The translations under genes were made by a program, and so were the position numbers. The notes under the pieces were generated by a model. That model did not search any database. It saw only the letters and a list, made by a program, of their open reading frames with translations, and was not told the DNA's origin. This document shows positions 16,864-28,516 of a stretch of 64,000 nt of DNA, piece after piece. The stretch's first letter is position 1, and every line of letters starts with the position of its first letter. Source of the DNA: Actinomycetota bacterium (lineage in GTDB: Bacteria; Actinomycetota; Acidimicrobiia; Acidimicrobiales; RAAP-2); the NCBI GenBank assembly GCA_021324045.1, contig JAJPJV010000030.1, forward strand, positions 35,049-99,048, read 5' to 3'.

Positions 16864-17730
16864 GTGGCCCGTACGCTTCGAGCCGTGCCGAGCCCCGCGG
16901 TTCTTGCCACCGAGTGCAGCGGTGCGGGAGACGGCGTGCCGCTCGTGCTCGCGCATGGCTTCACCCAGACCGGACGCCTGTGGGGAGCCTTCGGTGCCGC
17001 CCTGGCCCGGCACCGAAGGCTCGTCCACGTCGACCTTCCCGGCCACGGCGGTTCCGCGGCGCTGCAGGCGGACCTCCGCCAAGGTGCCGACCTGTTGCTG
17101 CGCGCTGGAGGGGACGAACCCTTCGACCTGCTCGGCTACTCCCTCGGGGGCCGCTTCGCTCTGCAGGCCGCGCTCGCCGAGCCAGCGCGCGTCCGGCGCC
17201 TCGTCCTGGTGAGCACGACCGCCGGCATCGAGGATCCCGCGGCCCGGCTCGAGCGCCGCAGGCGGGACGAGGCGCTCGCCGACGAGATCGAGCGCTCGAA
17301 CAGCCTCGAGCACTTCCTGTCCCGCTGGCTCGCCAACCCGATGTTCGCCACGCTCGCACCGGGTGCCGCCCAGATCGACGAACGTCGCCGCAACAGCCCT
17401 GCCGGCCTCGCCTCGAGCCTGCGGCTGGCCGGAGTCGGCGCCCAGCCCCCACTGTGGGACGACCTCGGCGCGCTCACCATGCCGGTGCTCTGCCTCGCCG
17501 GGGCGAACGACCCGCGTTTCCTCGCGCACGGCGCCCGGATCGCACGCGCGACCGGGGGGTGCTTCTCGGTGATCCCCGGCGCCGGGCACGCCGCCCACCT
17601 TGAGCAGCCAGGGATCGCCGGCCGGATCGTGACGACCTGGTTGGACCGAGTGGGCACCAGCGCCGATCGCCGCCCGCGCCGGGACCCCGCGCGCTCGGAA
17701 TCGTTGCCCGACCCATCGACGCCGCGCTGA
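16864..17730 (+). CDS. menH: alpha/beta hydrolase, probable MenH (SHCHC synthase)
   Basis: Predicted to remove pyruvate from SEPHCHC to give SHCHC, the step after MenD. The 288-residue alpha/beta hydrolase has the oxyanion segment LAHGFTQTGRLW, nucleophile elbow GYSLGGR, acid GANDPRF and base GAGHAAHLEQP. Assignment to MenH rather than another hydrolase rests largely on its place opposite menD and beside menA, menB and menE. GTG start; a second GTG seven codons later is equally plausible. The Arg/Pro tail (about 25 residues) is probably disordered. Confidence 0.8.
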   Translation: MARTLRAVPSPAVLATECSGAGDGVPLVLAHGFTQTGRLWGAFGAALARHRRLVHVDLPGHGGSAALQADLRQGADLLLRAGGDEPFDLLGYSLGGRFALQAALAEPARVRRLVLVSTTAGIEDPAARLERRRRDEALADEIERSNSLEHFLSRWLANPMFATLAPGAAQIDERRRNSPAGLASSLRLAGVGAQPPLWDDLGALTMPVLCLAGANDPRFLAHGARIARATGGCFSVIPGAGHAAHLEQPGIAGRIVTTWLDRVGTSADRRPRRDPARSESLPDPSTPR

Positions 17731-17856
17731 CGCGGCCGCAGTGGCGCCACCGCCTCCGAGCGGGGAGAACCCGCCACGCGCGTGCAGGAGGTCGGCGGTG
17801 CCGTGCTGCGCCCCAGGGTTCATCGGAGGGTGGTCATGACGTCGGCGACCCCACCT

Positions 17857-18867
17857 TCACGCCAGGGTACCGACCACGAGCAGCGCGCCGACCACGACCT
17901 GGAGCCGAGCGGTCGCCTGGAGCACGGGGACGAGGTCCTTGCCGCTGGCCCCAGAAAGCACCGTGCGCGCCGGAGCCACCGCGAGGACCGCTGCGGCGAA
18001 GGCGACCAGTGCCAAGGGCCGCCACGAGGCCAGCACGGCAACCCCGCCAGCGGCAACCAGCAGCGATCCCACGTAGAGCCAGCGCGCGGCGCGCGACCCG
18101 ACGCGCACCGCGAGCGTGCGCTTCCCGGCACGCTCGTCGCCGGGGAGGTCTCGCAGGTTGTTCGCTTCGAGCAGGGCTGTGGCGAGCATCCCGACCGGTA
18201 CGGCCGCGGCGAGCGCGACCCACGAGATCCGGCCACTTTGCACGTACGCCGACCCCATGGTCGCGATGACGCCGAAGAAGACGAACACCGACAGCTCCCC
18301 GAGCCCGACGTAGCCGTATGGGCGCGGCCCTCCGGTGTAGAGCCAGCCGGCGGCGAAGCAGGCGGCGCCGACGGCGACCAGCCACCAGGTCGTCGCCGCC
18401 GCCAGCGCGAGCCCGGGCAGCGCGGCGGCGACGAAGCAAGCGATCGCCGCCCTGCGTACAGCCTGGGGTGCCACGAGCCCCGAGGCGACGAGGCGCAGCG
18501 GCCCCACTCGCGCCCGGTCGGTCCCCCGGACGCCATCGGAGTAGTCATTGGCGAAGTTCGTCCCCACCTGGATGGCCAGCGCCACGAGCAAGGCGCAGGC
18601 GGCGCGCCACCAGATGACCCCGGCGCCCGCCTCCCACTTCCCCACGGCCGTCCCGACGACCACCGGCACGACCGCCGCAGGCAAGGTTCTTGGCCGGGCA
18701 CCGGCCATCCAGAGTGCGATGCGCCACCGCCGGCCCTGATCGGAGTCCGCTGGGGCGGTGTCGCGGTCCCTGTTCGCGTGCCCTGGGCTCGGTGGTCCGG
18801 GCCCGGCACCGTCGCGGTGGGGGAACGGTTGGCCGGTTCGGTGGTCCAGCTCGTCCACGTCGTCCAT
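17857..18867 (-). CDS. menA: 1,4-dihydroxy-2-naphthoate polyprenyltransferase
   Basis: UbiA-family membrane enzyme that attaches the prenyl tail to DHNA to make demethylmenaquinone. The 336-residue product begins with about 45 hydrophilic, low-complexity residues, then WMAGARPRTLPAAVVPV and about eight membrane helices. It has the first aspartate-rich motif NFANDYSDGVRGTD and the second, NNLRDLPGDERAGKRTLAVR. The start is uncertain: the ATG has GGAGG almost touching it, and a GTG three codons later has better spacing. It follows menB by 22 bp, so the two probably form an operon. Confidence 0.92.
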   Translation of the reverse strand: MDDVDELDHRTGQPFPHRDGAGPGPPSPGHANRDRDTAPADSDQGRRWRIALWMAGARPRTLPAAVVPVVVGTAVGKWEAGAGVIWWRAACALLVALAIQVGTNFANDYSDGVRGTDRARVGPLRLVASGLVAPQAVRRAAIACFVAAALPGLALAAATTWWLVAVGAACFAAGWLYTGGPRPYGYVGLGELSVFVFFGVIATMGSAYVQSGRISWVALAAAVPVGMLATALLEANNLRDLPGDERAGKRTLAVRVGSRAARWLYVGSLLVAAGGVAVLASWRPLALVAFAAAVLAVAPARTVLSGASGKDLVPVLQATARLQVVVGALLVVGTLA

Positions 18868-18889
18868 CCCTCCGACGGCGGGCTCGACG

Positions 18890-19789
18890 CTACGGACGCC
18901 GGGGGAATCGCGAGAAATCGGGCTCTCGGCGCTCCAGGTAGGCATTGCGCCCTTCCTGCCCCTCTTCGGTCATGTAGAAGAGCATCGTGGCGTCGCCGGC
19001 GAGTTGCTGCACGCCCGCCAGCCCCTCGTCCGCGGCATTGAAACCGGCCTTGAGCATGCGCAGCGCGATGGGAGAGAGAGACAGGATCCGCCGGCACCAT
19101 GCCACGGTCTCGGTCTCGAGATCCTCGAGGGGAACCACCGCGTTCACCAACCCCCAGGCGAGCGCCTCCTGAGCGCCGTACTGGCGGCAGAGGAACCACA
19201 CCTCCTTCGCGCGCTTGAGCCCGATGGTTCGCGCCATGAGCCCGGCGCCGTAGCCACCGTCGAAGCTCCCCACCCTCGGCCCGGTCTGGCCGAAGCGCGC
19301 GTTGTCCGCGGCGATCGTGAGGTCGCAGACCAGGTGCAAGACGTGGCCACCCCCGATGGCGTAGCCGGCCACGCTGGCGATGACCGGCTTGGGGAGCCGC
19401 CGGATGAGGATCTGGAGGTCCAACACGTTGAGCCGCCCGATCCCGCGAGCCGCGACCTCGTCGTCGCCGAGGTAACCGTCCGCTCCCCGCACGCGCTGGT
19501 CGCCACCCGAGCAGAAGGCATCGGGACCCTCGCCGGTGAGCACGACCACCCCGACCTCGGGGTCGTCGCGGGCCATGAGGAACCCGTTGGTGAGCTCGAA
19601 GAGGGTTTGGGGACGGAAGGCGTTGCGGACCTCGGGCCGGCAGATGGTGAGCCTCGCGATCCCCTCGGCGACCTCGTAGCGGATGTCTTTGAACGAGCCC
19701 TCCGAGCGCCACTTCGGCGCGGGGCGCCGACGAAGCTCGGCGAGGGGATCCGGCGGGGGACCATTCACAACGGTGCGTGGCTTCGACAC
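18890..19789 (-). CDS. menB: 1,4-dihydroxy-2-naphthoyl-CoA synthase
   Basis: Crotonase-fold enzyme that closes the naphthoquinone ring from o-succinylbenzoyl-CoA. The 299-residue protein has [16 protein letters not shown], the oxyanion block [11 protein letters not shown], the conserved [20 protein letters not shown], the MenB-typical [16 protein letters not shown] and the C-terminal [18 protein letters not shown] start; only 22 bp separate it from the divergent menE ATG, so at least one promoter must lie inside a coding region or one start is annotated too early. Confidence 0.96.
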   Translation of the reverse strand: MSKPRTVVNGPPPDPLAELRRRPAPKWRSEGSFKDIRYEVAEGIARLTICRPEVRNAFRPQTLFELTNGFLMARDDPEVGVVVLTGEGPDAFCSGGDQRVRGADGYLGDDEVAARGIGRLNVLDLQILIRRLPKPVIASVAGYAIGGGHVLHLVCDLTIAADNARFGQTGPRVGSFDGGYGAGLMARTIGLKRAKEVWFLCRQYGAQEALAWGLVNAVVPLEDLETETVAWCRRILSLSPIALRMLKAGFNAADEGLAGVQQLAGDATMLFYMTEEGQEGRNAYLERREPDFSRFPRRP

Positions 19790-19811
19790 GGTGCGCCTAC
19801 GCTACCGGCCG

Positions 19812-20954
19812 ATGCCCGAGCTCGTCGCACTCGAGCTGCCCGGGAGCCAGGCCTTCGTGGACACCGTGCGACGCGTCTGGGATGCCGGTGACGCGGTCGC
19901 ACCCTTGGATCCCCGATTGCCGCCACCCGCCGCGCGGGCGCTGCTTGCGGCGCTCGCGCCAACGGCGATCATCGGGCCGGACGGGGAGCGCCGCTCGCTG
20001 GAGGGCGGCCGCCCCGTCGAGCCTGGCGACGCGCTCGTGCTCGGCACCTCGGGGACCACCGGCCCGGCACGCGGCGTCGTGCTCACCATGGCAGCCCTCG
20101 AGGCATCGGCGGACGCCACGACCCGCCGACTGGGGATCGACCCCGCCCGCCACCACTGGTTGGCCTGCCTCCCGCTCGCCCATATCGGGGCCATGGCGGT
20201 CGTCGCACGCGCGGTGCTGACCGGCACCCCCCTCACTGTGCTCCCCGGCTTCGATGCCGGCCAGGTCGAATCCTTGGGGCGTGAACGGATCGCCACCCAC
20301 GTCGCGCTCGTCTCCACCGCCCTCGCGCGCATCGATCCGGCCGTCTTCGAGACCATCCTCCTCGGCGGCGCGGCACCACCGGCGAACCTTGCCGCCAACG
20401 TCGTGACGACCTACGGCATGACCGAGACCGGCTCTGGCGTCGTCTACGACGGACGGCCCCTGGACGGCGTCGAGGTCGCGATCGATCCGGCGGAGGGGAC
20501 GAACGAGATCCTCGTGCGCGCACCGATGCTGTTTCGCGCCTATCGCGACGGGACCCGGCCGAACCGAAAGGCCCCCGACGGCTCGGGCGGCTGGTTCCCC
20601 ACTGGCGATGCCGGCCGGTGGACCCCCGACGGGCGCCTCGAGGTCCTGGGCCGCCTTTCCGACGTCGTGGTCACCGGAGGCGAGAAGGTGTGGCCACCGG
20701 CAGTCGAGGCCCTTTTGGCGACCCATCCCCTCGTGGCCTCCGTCGCGGTCTGGAAACGTCCCGACCCCACATGGGGTGAGCGCGTCGTCGCGTGGGTGGT
20801 GCCCAAGGATCGGCGCCACCCGCCACGCCTGGAGGCCCTGGCGGAGCTCACCAGGAGCCAGCTACCTCCCTGGGCAGCCCCCAAGGAGCTCGTCGTCGTC
20901 GACGAGCTCCCGCGCACCCCGAGCGGGAAGGTGCGACGGCGCGCGCTGCGGTGA
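19812..20954 (+). CDS. menE: o-succinylbenzoate--CoA ligase
   Basis: Activates o-succinylbenzoate with ATP and CoA, supplying MenB. The 380-residue protein is a compact member of the acyl-CoA synthetase (ANL) family: P-loop GTSGTTGPARGVVLT (about residues 77-91), TYGMTETGSG, the TGDAGRW aspartate, the hinge region GRLSDVVVTGGEKVWP, and the catalytic lysine in RTPSGKVRRR at the C-terminus. It is shorter than the usual 450-500 aa MenE, through a reduced N-terminal domain. Divergent from menB. Confidence 0.93.
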   Translation: MPELVALELPGSQAFVDTVRRVWDAGDAVAPLDPRLPPPAARALLAALAPTAIIGPDGERRSLEGGRPVEPGDALVLGTSGTTGPARGVVLTMAALEASADATTRRLGIDPARHHWLACLPLAHIGAMAVVARAVLTGTPLTVLPGFDAGQVESLGRERIATHVALVSTALARIDPAVFETILLGGAAPPANLAANVVTTYGMTETGSGVVYDGRPLDGVEVAIDPAEGTNEILVRAPMLFRAYRDGTRPNRKAPDGSGGWFPTGDAGRWTPDGRLEVLGRLSDVVVTGGEKVWPPAVEALLATHPLVASVAVWKRPDPTWGERVVAWVVPKDRRHPPRLEALAELTRSQLPPWAAPKELVVVDELPRTPSGKVRRRALR

Positions 20955-21080
20955 CCGGGCGACCAAGCGCACAGCCGTGGGCATCACGCTCGTCGGCGGC
21001 CGCGAGGAGGCACGCCGGAGCACGGGCCTGGCGCGTAGCGTGATCGTCGGGCGGCCAGATCCCCCTACGGTGGGATCGAC

Positions 21081-23099
<2,019 letters not shown>

Positions 23100-23107
23100 C
23101 GGGAACC

Positions 23108-23890
23108 ATGTTGGGGCGGTCCGACCGCACGCGTTCGGCGGGACGTGGGCACCGGGCGCGCCCGATCCCCGCCACCAATGGCGATCGCTCGCAGGACGAC
23201 GGCCCCTCGCTCAAGCTGCTCCTCAGGGACATCCCGCGCCGCAGGCGGCTCCGCATGGTCGGCGGCACGCACCTGGTCGTGCTCGTCCTCGCTTCGACCC
23301 GGGAGGACACCACCGCGGTCGATCTCTCCTCGGGAGCCCTCATCAGGCTCCGCGTCCCCTGGCCCCCCGAGCACGAGCCCGACCTCGCAGCCTTCGATGT
23401 CGTCGAGGCCACGCTTGCCCAAGACCCCGAGACCGACGACCTCGCCCAGCCCGAGGCGGCGACGGTGGCCGACCTCCCCCGCCATGTCGGCACCATGCGC
23501 GGCCGCCGGGTACGGGCCATGCTCCAGCGGCTCGCCGCGCGCCCCGACGGTCCGTTGCTCGGGATCCCCGGCCCCTCAGCCCCCTACTGGGAGTTCTGGG
23601 GGAACCGCCCGTCGACGGCGTTGATCGTCCCCACGCGAGGCCCCCAGCTCATTCGCCGCGAGGACGGCTCGACGTGGGTCCGGTTCGGATGGGACCGCGA
23701 CGACGTCTGGCTCCCGACCACGGACCGCAACGCCGCGCGCGCCCTCGACGCGGCTCGGAGGGACCGGCTCTCGGGCAAGGCGCTCAGCACCGCACTGGGG
23801 TTCCGCCCCCACTACCTGCTCGCCTCGCTCACCGGACCCCACAATGGCTACTGCACGAAGGTCTGCGCCGCCGTACTCCCACGCGGCTGA
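23108..23890 (+). CDS. conserved protein of unknown function
   Basis: A soluble 260-residue protein. The first 40 residues are basic and low-complexity; then come a mixed alpha/beta stretch (RMVGGTHLVVLVLASTRED), an acidic middle part, and a C-terminal domain with conserved-looking aromatic positions (APYWEFWGNRPSTALIV, WVRFGWDRDDVWLP). No catalytic motif or family recognised. Starts 8 bp after the YyaL-type gene, so probably co-transcribed with it. Confidence 0.65.
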   Translation: MLGRSDRTRSAGRGHRARPIPATNGDRSQDDGPSLKLLLRDIPRRRRLRMVGGTHLVVLVLASTREDTTAVDLSSGALIRLRVPWPPEHEPDLAAFDVVEATLAQDPETDDLAQPEAATVADLPRHVGTMRGRRVRAMLQRLAARPDGPLLGIPGPSAPYWEFWGNRPSTALIVPTRGPQLIRREDGSTWVRFGWDRDDVWLPTTDRNAARALDAARRDRLSGKALSTALGFRPHYLLASLTGPHNGYCTKVCAAVLPRG

Positions 23891-24013
23891 GGGATCCGGC
23901 ATCGACGGACGGCGAGCGACCCCGCTGAGATCGGATGAGCTGAGCCGGACTCACCCGCCAGGGCACTGCTGCGCTCCGGTCCGCCCCCCTGTGCCCTTCG
24001 CCAGGCCCGGCGG

Positions 24014-24688
24014 TCAGCGTCCGAGACGCCCGGCCGCGAGATCCTCGGCCATCGCCCACCCGAAGGCGACGAGCCGGTCTCCTTGTCTCGGGTCGATGGA
24101 CGCGAAGAGCGCAGCGACCTCCTCGGGCACCGGAGCTCCCTTGGGAGGGCTGAAGTCGATCCCCCCGGCCAAGGAACCGTCGCCGGCGAGCACGAAGGTG
24201 CGGTCGTCGAGCCGCTGCTCGGCACCGAAGCGCTTGGCGAGCCGCCGTGCCCAGGCCCGCTCCTCACCCGTCGCCCGGTGGTTCGGCCGTGGCACGACGT
24301 CGCTCAGGCCGTTGAATGCGCGAAAGCCCTCCGGCCGGAGCAGTCGGGTCCCGAGCAGCACGTCTTCGTCGGGGAACGCCAGGAGCGCCCGACGGAACTG
24401 ATCGGCCATGATCCCCTTCAAGGCTGCGTCGGCTCTCGAGGTCTGGTCAACGGTCGCCAGCCCGACCAGAAGTGACGGGGTGCCCCCGATGCGCTCGAGC
24501 GTGCAGAAGGAGAAGCCGCGCAGCTTCGATCCCTCGCGCGCCTGGGTCACCAGCACCCACTCCTCGCGCTGCTTGGAGACGAACCCGATGTCGAAGGCCA
24601 CCTCGCGACCGGCGCTGAGATCGGCCATCTCGACCAGCTCCGTGTCGCTCAGTGCCGTGCAGTCCTTGGTCGTGACCTCGATCGCCAT
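24014..24688 (-). CDS. conserved protein of unknown function, possibly GNAT-like
   Basis: A soluble 224-residue protein starting MAIEVTTKDCTALSDTELVEMADLSAG. The order of predicted strands and helices (WVLVTQAREGSKLRGFSFCTLERIGGTPSLLVG, then ALKGIMADQFRRALL) loosely recalls an acetyltransferase fold, but I see no acetyl-CoA P-loop, so this is only a suggestion. It lies 42 bp downstream of dnaE on the same strand. Confidence 0.65.
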   Translation of the reverse strand: MAIEVTTKDCTALSDTELVEMADLSAGREVAFDIGFVSKQREEWVLVTQAREGSKLRGFSFCTLERIGGTPSLLVGLATVDQTSRADAALKGIMADQFRRALLAFPDEDVLLGTRLLRPEGFRAFNGLSDVVPRPNHRATGEERAWARRLAKRFGAEQRLDDRTFVLAGDGSLAGGIDFSPPKGAPVPEEVAALFASIDPRQGDRLVAFGWAMAEDLAAGRLGR

Positions 24689-24730
24689 AGACCAATTCTA
24701 GGGGGTCGCGCCACCGGTGCCCAACGGCGC

Positions 24731-27700
24731 TCAGCCGATGATCGCCCGGGCACCAAGGAGGGACTTGAGCTCGCCGACCAGGCCGTTGCGGCTGTCGACG
24801 TTGAACGCGGCAGGGAGGCGCAGCACCTTCTGGCCGACATGGAGCAGCACGGGACATTGCCCCGGATGCGACACGAGGACCCCTTTCAAGCGCTCGACCG
24901 TGTCCTCCGTCAGGCCCTCGAGGGGCAGGGCGATCCGGAGCTCCCTGGTCGCCTCGGTGGCAAGATCCGGCCTGCGCAGCTCCATGCAGACGATCTTGGG
25001 CACCTCGTCTCGCAGGTCGATCCGGCCCTTGACCACCACGATCGTGTCGTTCTCGAGCAGGGTGCCGTAGGTGGCCATGACCCTGGGGAAGACGAAGACC
25101 TCCATCGAGGCCTCGAGGTCTTCGAGGACGAAGCGTGCCATGAGCTCGCCCTTCTTGGTGTACTGGCGCTTGAGGTCCGTCACCACGCCCCCGACGCAGC
25201 GCACGAGGCCCTCGGCAGCAAGGCCACTGATCGTCGGCTCGCCGCCGAGGTCGCCGTCGCTCAGCGCATCGCGCAGCTCGGCCAGCGAGCAGTCGACGTG
25301 GCGCGCGAGCACCGGTTCCACCCCCCGCAGGGGGTGATCGCTGACGTAGAGCCCCAGCATCTCCTTCTCGAAGGCGAGGCGCTGGGACTTGTCGAACTCG
25401 ATGTCGGGGATCGGCACCCGGGTGCCCTCCCAGTGCCCGATGTCGTCGTCGCCTTCGTCGGGGGTCACCGAGGAGAACAACGTGGCGATGCCGACCTCGT
25501 GCTCGCGGCGTCGCTCTAAGGTGCGGTCGACGAGCTCATCGAGGACGAGGCACAACCCCTGACGAGGGTGCCCCAAGGAGTCGAAGGCACCTGCCTTGAC
25601 GAGCGACTCCATCGTCCGCTTGTTCAGCACGACCGGGTCGACGCGACGGCAGAAGTCGTAGATGTCGGTGAACGGACCGTTGGCCTGCCGCTCGGCGACG
25701 ATCGCCTCGACCAACGCCTCCCCGACGTTGCGCACGGCCGCGAGCCCGAACACGATCCCCTTGGGCCTCTCGGCCCCGGGCTCGCCGGGCACCTCCAGCC
25801 GAGGGGTGAACTCGGCGGCCGAGCGGTTGACGTCGGGCACGGTGACCTCGATGCCCATGGCCCGGCACTCGGCGAGGTAGACGGCCGTCTTGTCCTTGTT
25901 GTCCTTGACCGAGGTGAGCAGCGCGGCCATGTACTCGACCGGGTAGTTCGCCTTGAGCCACGCCGTCTGGTAGGCGACGAGGCCGTAGCCATAGGAGTGG
26001 GACTTGTTGAAGGCGTAGTCGGCGAAGGGCTCGATGATGTCGAAGAGCTGGGTTCCCAGCGCTTCGCCATAGCCCTGGGCGACGCAGCCGGCGACGAACT
26101 TCTCCCGCTCGGCAGCGATGAGCTTTCGGTCCTTCTTTCCGCACGCCTTGCGGAGGTTGTCAGCCTCCTCCAAGGTGTAGCCCGCGAACTTCTGGGCGAC
26201 CCGCATCACCGACTCCTGGAAGAGCATGAGCCCGTAGGTGTCCTTGAGGATTGGCTCGAGGTCGGGGTGCAGGTAGGTGGGCACCTTGCGCCCGTTCTTC
26301 AGCTCGGGGTAGTCCCGGTGCATGTTGGCCGCCATCGGACCCGGCCGGTAGAGGGCGACGAGGGCGGCGACGTCGTCGAAGCTCGTCGGCTCGAGCGCGC
26401 GCATGGTCTGGCGCATGGCGGCGCCCTCGAGCTGGAACACGCCGATCGAGTCCCCCCGACGCAGCATCGCCAGCGTCTTCTCGTCCGCGAGGTCCACGGC
26501 GTCGATGTCGGGCCGGGTACCCGTCGAGCGCTCGATCAGATCTAGCGTCCGCTCGATGACCGACAGGTTGCGCAAGCCGAGGAAATCCATCTTGAGCAGG
26601 CCCAGCTCCTCCACCCCGTGCATCTCGTACTGGGTGACGATGGGAGCGTCCTCGGGATCGATGCCGGCGTCGGGTTTGCGCTGGATCGGCAGGTACTCGG
26701 TGAGGGGGTCCTTGGTGATGACGACCGCGGCGGCGTGGATGCCGTCCTGGCGACGGAGGCCCTCGAGCCCCTTGGCCACGTCGATCACCCGACGGGCCTC
26801 GGGGTCCTCCTCGTACATGGCCCGCAGCTCGGCGGCCGCCCGGTAGCCGTCCTCGTGGCCCTCGCTCTTCTCCAGGCAGGCCCGCAGCGGGGTGTCCCGG
26901 CCCATGACCAGCGGCGGCATCGCCTTGGCGATCCGGTCTCCAACGACGTAGGGCAAGCCGAGCACCCGGGCGGCATCTCGCACCGCGGCACGCGCCTTGA
27001 TCGTGGAGAAGGTCACGATCTGGGCGACGTGGTCGCTCCCGTAGCGCTCGGCCGCGTAGCGGATCATCTCGCCGCGGTAGCGCTCGTCGAAGTCCATGTC
27101 GATGTCGGGCATCTGCTTGCGGCCCGGATTGAGGAAGCGCTCGAAGAGCAGGTCGTAGCGGATGGGGTCGAGGTCCACGATCCGCAGGCAGTAGGCGACG
27201 CAGCACCCGGCAGCGGAGCCCCGCCCGGGCCCCACCCGGATCCCGGACTCACGGGCGTGACGGATGAGGTCCCACACGACGAGGAAGTAGGCGGCAAAAC
27301 CCATGTCCCCGATGACGGCGAGCTCGTAGTCGAGCCGCTCGCGCACGTGGCCGGGCACCGGGTCCCCGTAGCGGCGACGGGCACCCTCGTAGGTGAGGTG
27401 CCGCAGGTAGGCGAGGGCCCGGGCCTCGTAGGTCTCCCCTTCGAAGCCATCGGGCACCGGGAACTCGGGGAGGCTGGGCTTGCCCAGCTCGAGCTCGACG
27501 TTGACGCGCTCGGCCACCAGCAGCGTGTTGTCGCAGGCCTCCGGCACCTCGGCGAAGAGCTGACGCATCTCGGCCGCCGACTTGAGGTAGTGCTCGGTGC
27601 CCTCGAAGCGGAAGCGCTTGGGGTCGTCGACTTGGGTCCCGGTCTGCACGCACAACAGCGCGTCGTGGGCCTGGGCGTCCTGACGGTGCGTGTAGTGGCT

Positions 27701-28375
27701 GTCATTGGTCGCCACGAGGGGGATCCCCAGGTCGCGAGCGAGCGCGACCAGTTCGGGGTTGACGGCGCGTTGCGCCGCGATGCCGTGGTCCTGGAGCTCA
27801 ACGAAGAGGTGCTCACGCCCGAAGATGTCGAGGAGGGTGCCAGCGATCCGGCGCGCGCCGGCGAGGTCGCCCGCCAGGATCGCCTGGGGAACGAGTCCTC
27901 CGAGGCACCCGGTCGTCGCGATGAGTCCCTCGTGGTAGCGCTCGAGGAGCTCCCAGTCGCAGCGGGGCTTGTGGTAGAAGCCCGAGAGGTAGGCCTCGGA
28001 GGAGAGCTTCATGAGGTTGCGGTACCCGGTCGTCGACTCGGCCAGCACCGTCAGGTGGTAGTAGAGCTTCTTTCCCCCTTCGACCTCGCCGCCGGTGTCG
28101 TCCACCCGCCCTCGGCGCACGGGCCGCTCGTGGCGGGACTCGGCGGCCATGTAGGCCTCCGTGCCGATGATCGGCGTGATGCCGGCCTCGCGGCACGCCC
28201 GGTAGAAATCCAGGACCCCGTACATGTTGCCGTGGTCGGTGATCGCCAGTGCCGGTTGGCCGTCCCGGACGGCAACCGCCACGAGGTCCTTGACGCGCGA
28301 CGCGCCGTCGAGCATCGAGAACTCGCTATGGCAATGCAGATGGGCGAACGACCTGGCTGACGACACCGCAGACAA
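24731..28375 (-). CDS. dnaE: DNA polymerase III alpha subunit (DnaE1 type)
   Basis: Replicative polymerase catalytic subunit, 1214 residues. An N-terminal PHP domain (residues about 10-280) starts HLHCHSEFSMLDG and keeps HxH and ITDHGNMYG metal-site motifs, so proofreading by the PHP domain, as shown for mycobacterial DnaE1, is plausible. The polymerase active site has PDIDMDFDERYRG (about 424-436). GPGRGSAAG and KSHSYGYGLVAYQTAWLK mark palm and fingers, and an OB-fold lies at about 1020-1100. TTG start with GGGAGG about 9 nt upstream; a GTG three codons in is possible. Confidence 0.97.
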   Translation of the reverse strand: MSAVSSARSFAHLHCHSEFSMLDGASRVKDLVAVAVRDGQPALAITDHGNMYGVLDFYRACREAGITPIIGTEAYMAAESRHERPVRRGRVDDTGGEVEGGKKLYYHLTVLAESTTGYRNLMKLSSEAYLSGFYHKPRCDWELLERYHEGLIATTGCLGGLVPQAILAGDLAGARRIAGTLLDIFGREHLFVELQDHGIAAQRAVNPELVALARDLGIPLVATNDSHYTHRQDAQAHDALLCVQTGTQVDDPKRFRFEGTEHYLKSAAEMRQLFAEVPEACDNTLLVAERVNVELELGKPSLPEFPVPDGFEGETYEARALAYLRHLTYEGARRRYGDPVPGHVRERLDYELAVIGDMGFAAYFLVVWDLIRHARESGIRVGPGRGSAAGCCVAYCLRIVDLDPIRYDLLFERFLNPGRKQMPDIDMDFDERYRGEMIRYAAERYGSDHVAQIVTFSTIKARAAVRDAARVLGLPYVVGDRIAKAMPPLVMGRDTPLRACLEKSEGHEDGYRAAAELRAMYEEDPEARRVIDVAKGLEGLRRQDGIHAAAVVITKDPLTEYLPIQRKPDAGIDPEDAPIVTQYEMHGVEELGLLKMDFLGLRNLSVIERTLDLIERSTGTRPDIDAVDLADEKTLAMLRRGDSIGVFQLEGAAMRQTMRALEPTSFDDVAALVALYRPGPMAANMHRDYPELKNGRKVPTYLHPDLEPILKDTYGLMLFQESVMRVAQKFAGYTLEEADNLRKACGKKDRKLIAAEREKFVAGCVAQGYGEALGTQLFDIIEPFADYAFNKSHSYGYGLVAYQTAWLKANYPVEYMAALLTSVKDNKDKTAVYLAECRAMGIEVTVPDVNRSAAEFTPRLEVPGEPGAERPKGIVFGLAAVRNVGEALVEAIVAERQANGPFTDIYDFCRRVDPVVLNKRTMESLVKAGAFDSLGHPRQGLCLVLDELVDRTLERRREHEVGIATLFSSVTPDEGDDDIGHWEGTRVPIPDIEFDKSQRLAFEKEMLGLYVSDHPLRGVEPVLARHVDCSLAELRDALSDGDLGGEPTISGLAAEGLVRCVGGVVTDLKRQYTKKGELMARFVLEDLEASMEVFVFPRVMATYGTLLENDTIVVVKGRIDLRDEVPKIVCMELRRPDLATEATRELRIALPLEGLTEDTVERLKGVLVSHPGQCPVLLHVGQKVLRLPAAFNVDSRNGLVGELKSLLGARAIIG

Positions 28376-28516
28376 CGCCCGATCCCTCCCACGTTCTCAG
28401 GGCCTCCACGGGCGAGGAGCGCCGGTGGAGGAGTTACAGCAGTGTGGTTCGACCATACCTCAGGGCGCCGTGTTCGGGGGGCACGAACGCCACGGGTCGA
28501 TCCGGTCCCCAGGCCC

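Noticed and set aside
17820..19712. 630-codon minus frame across menA and menB
   Set aside because: Shadow of the two men genes, which are supported in their own frames by strong motifs.
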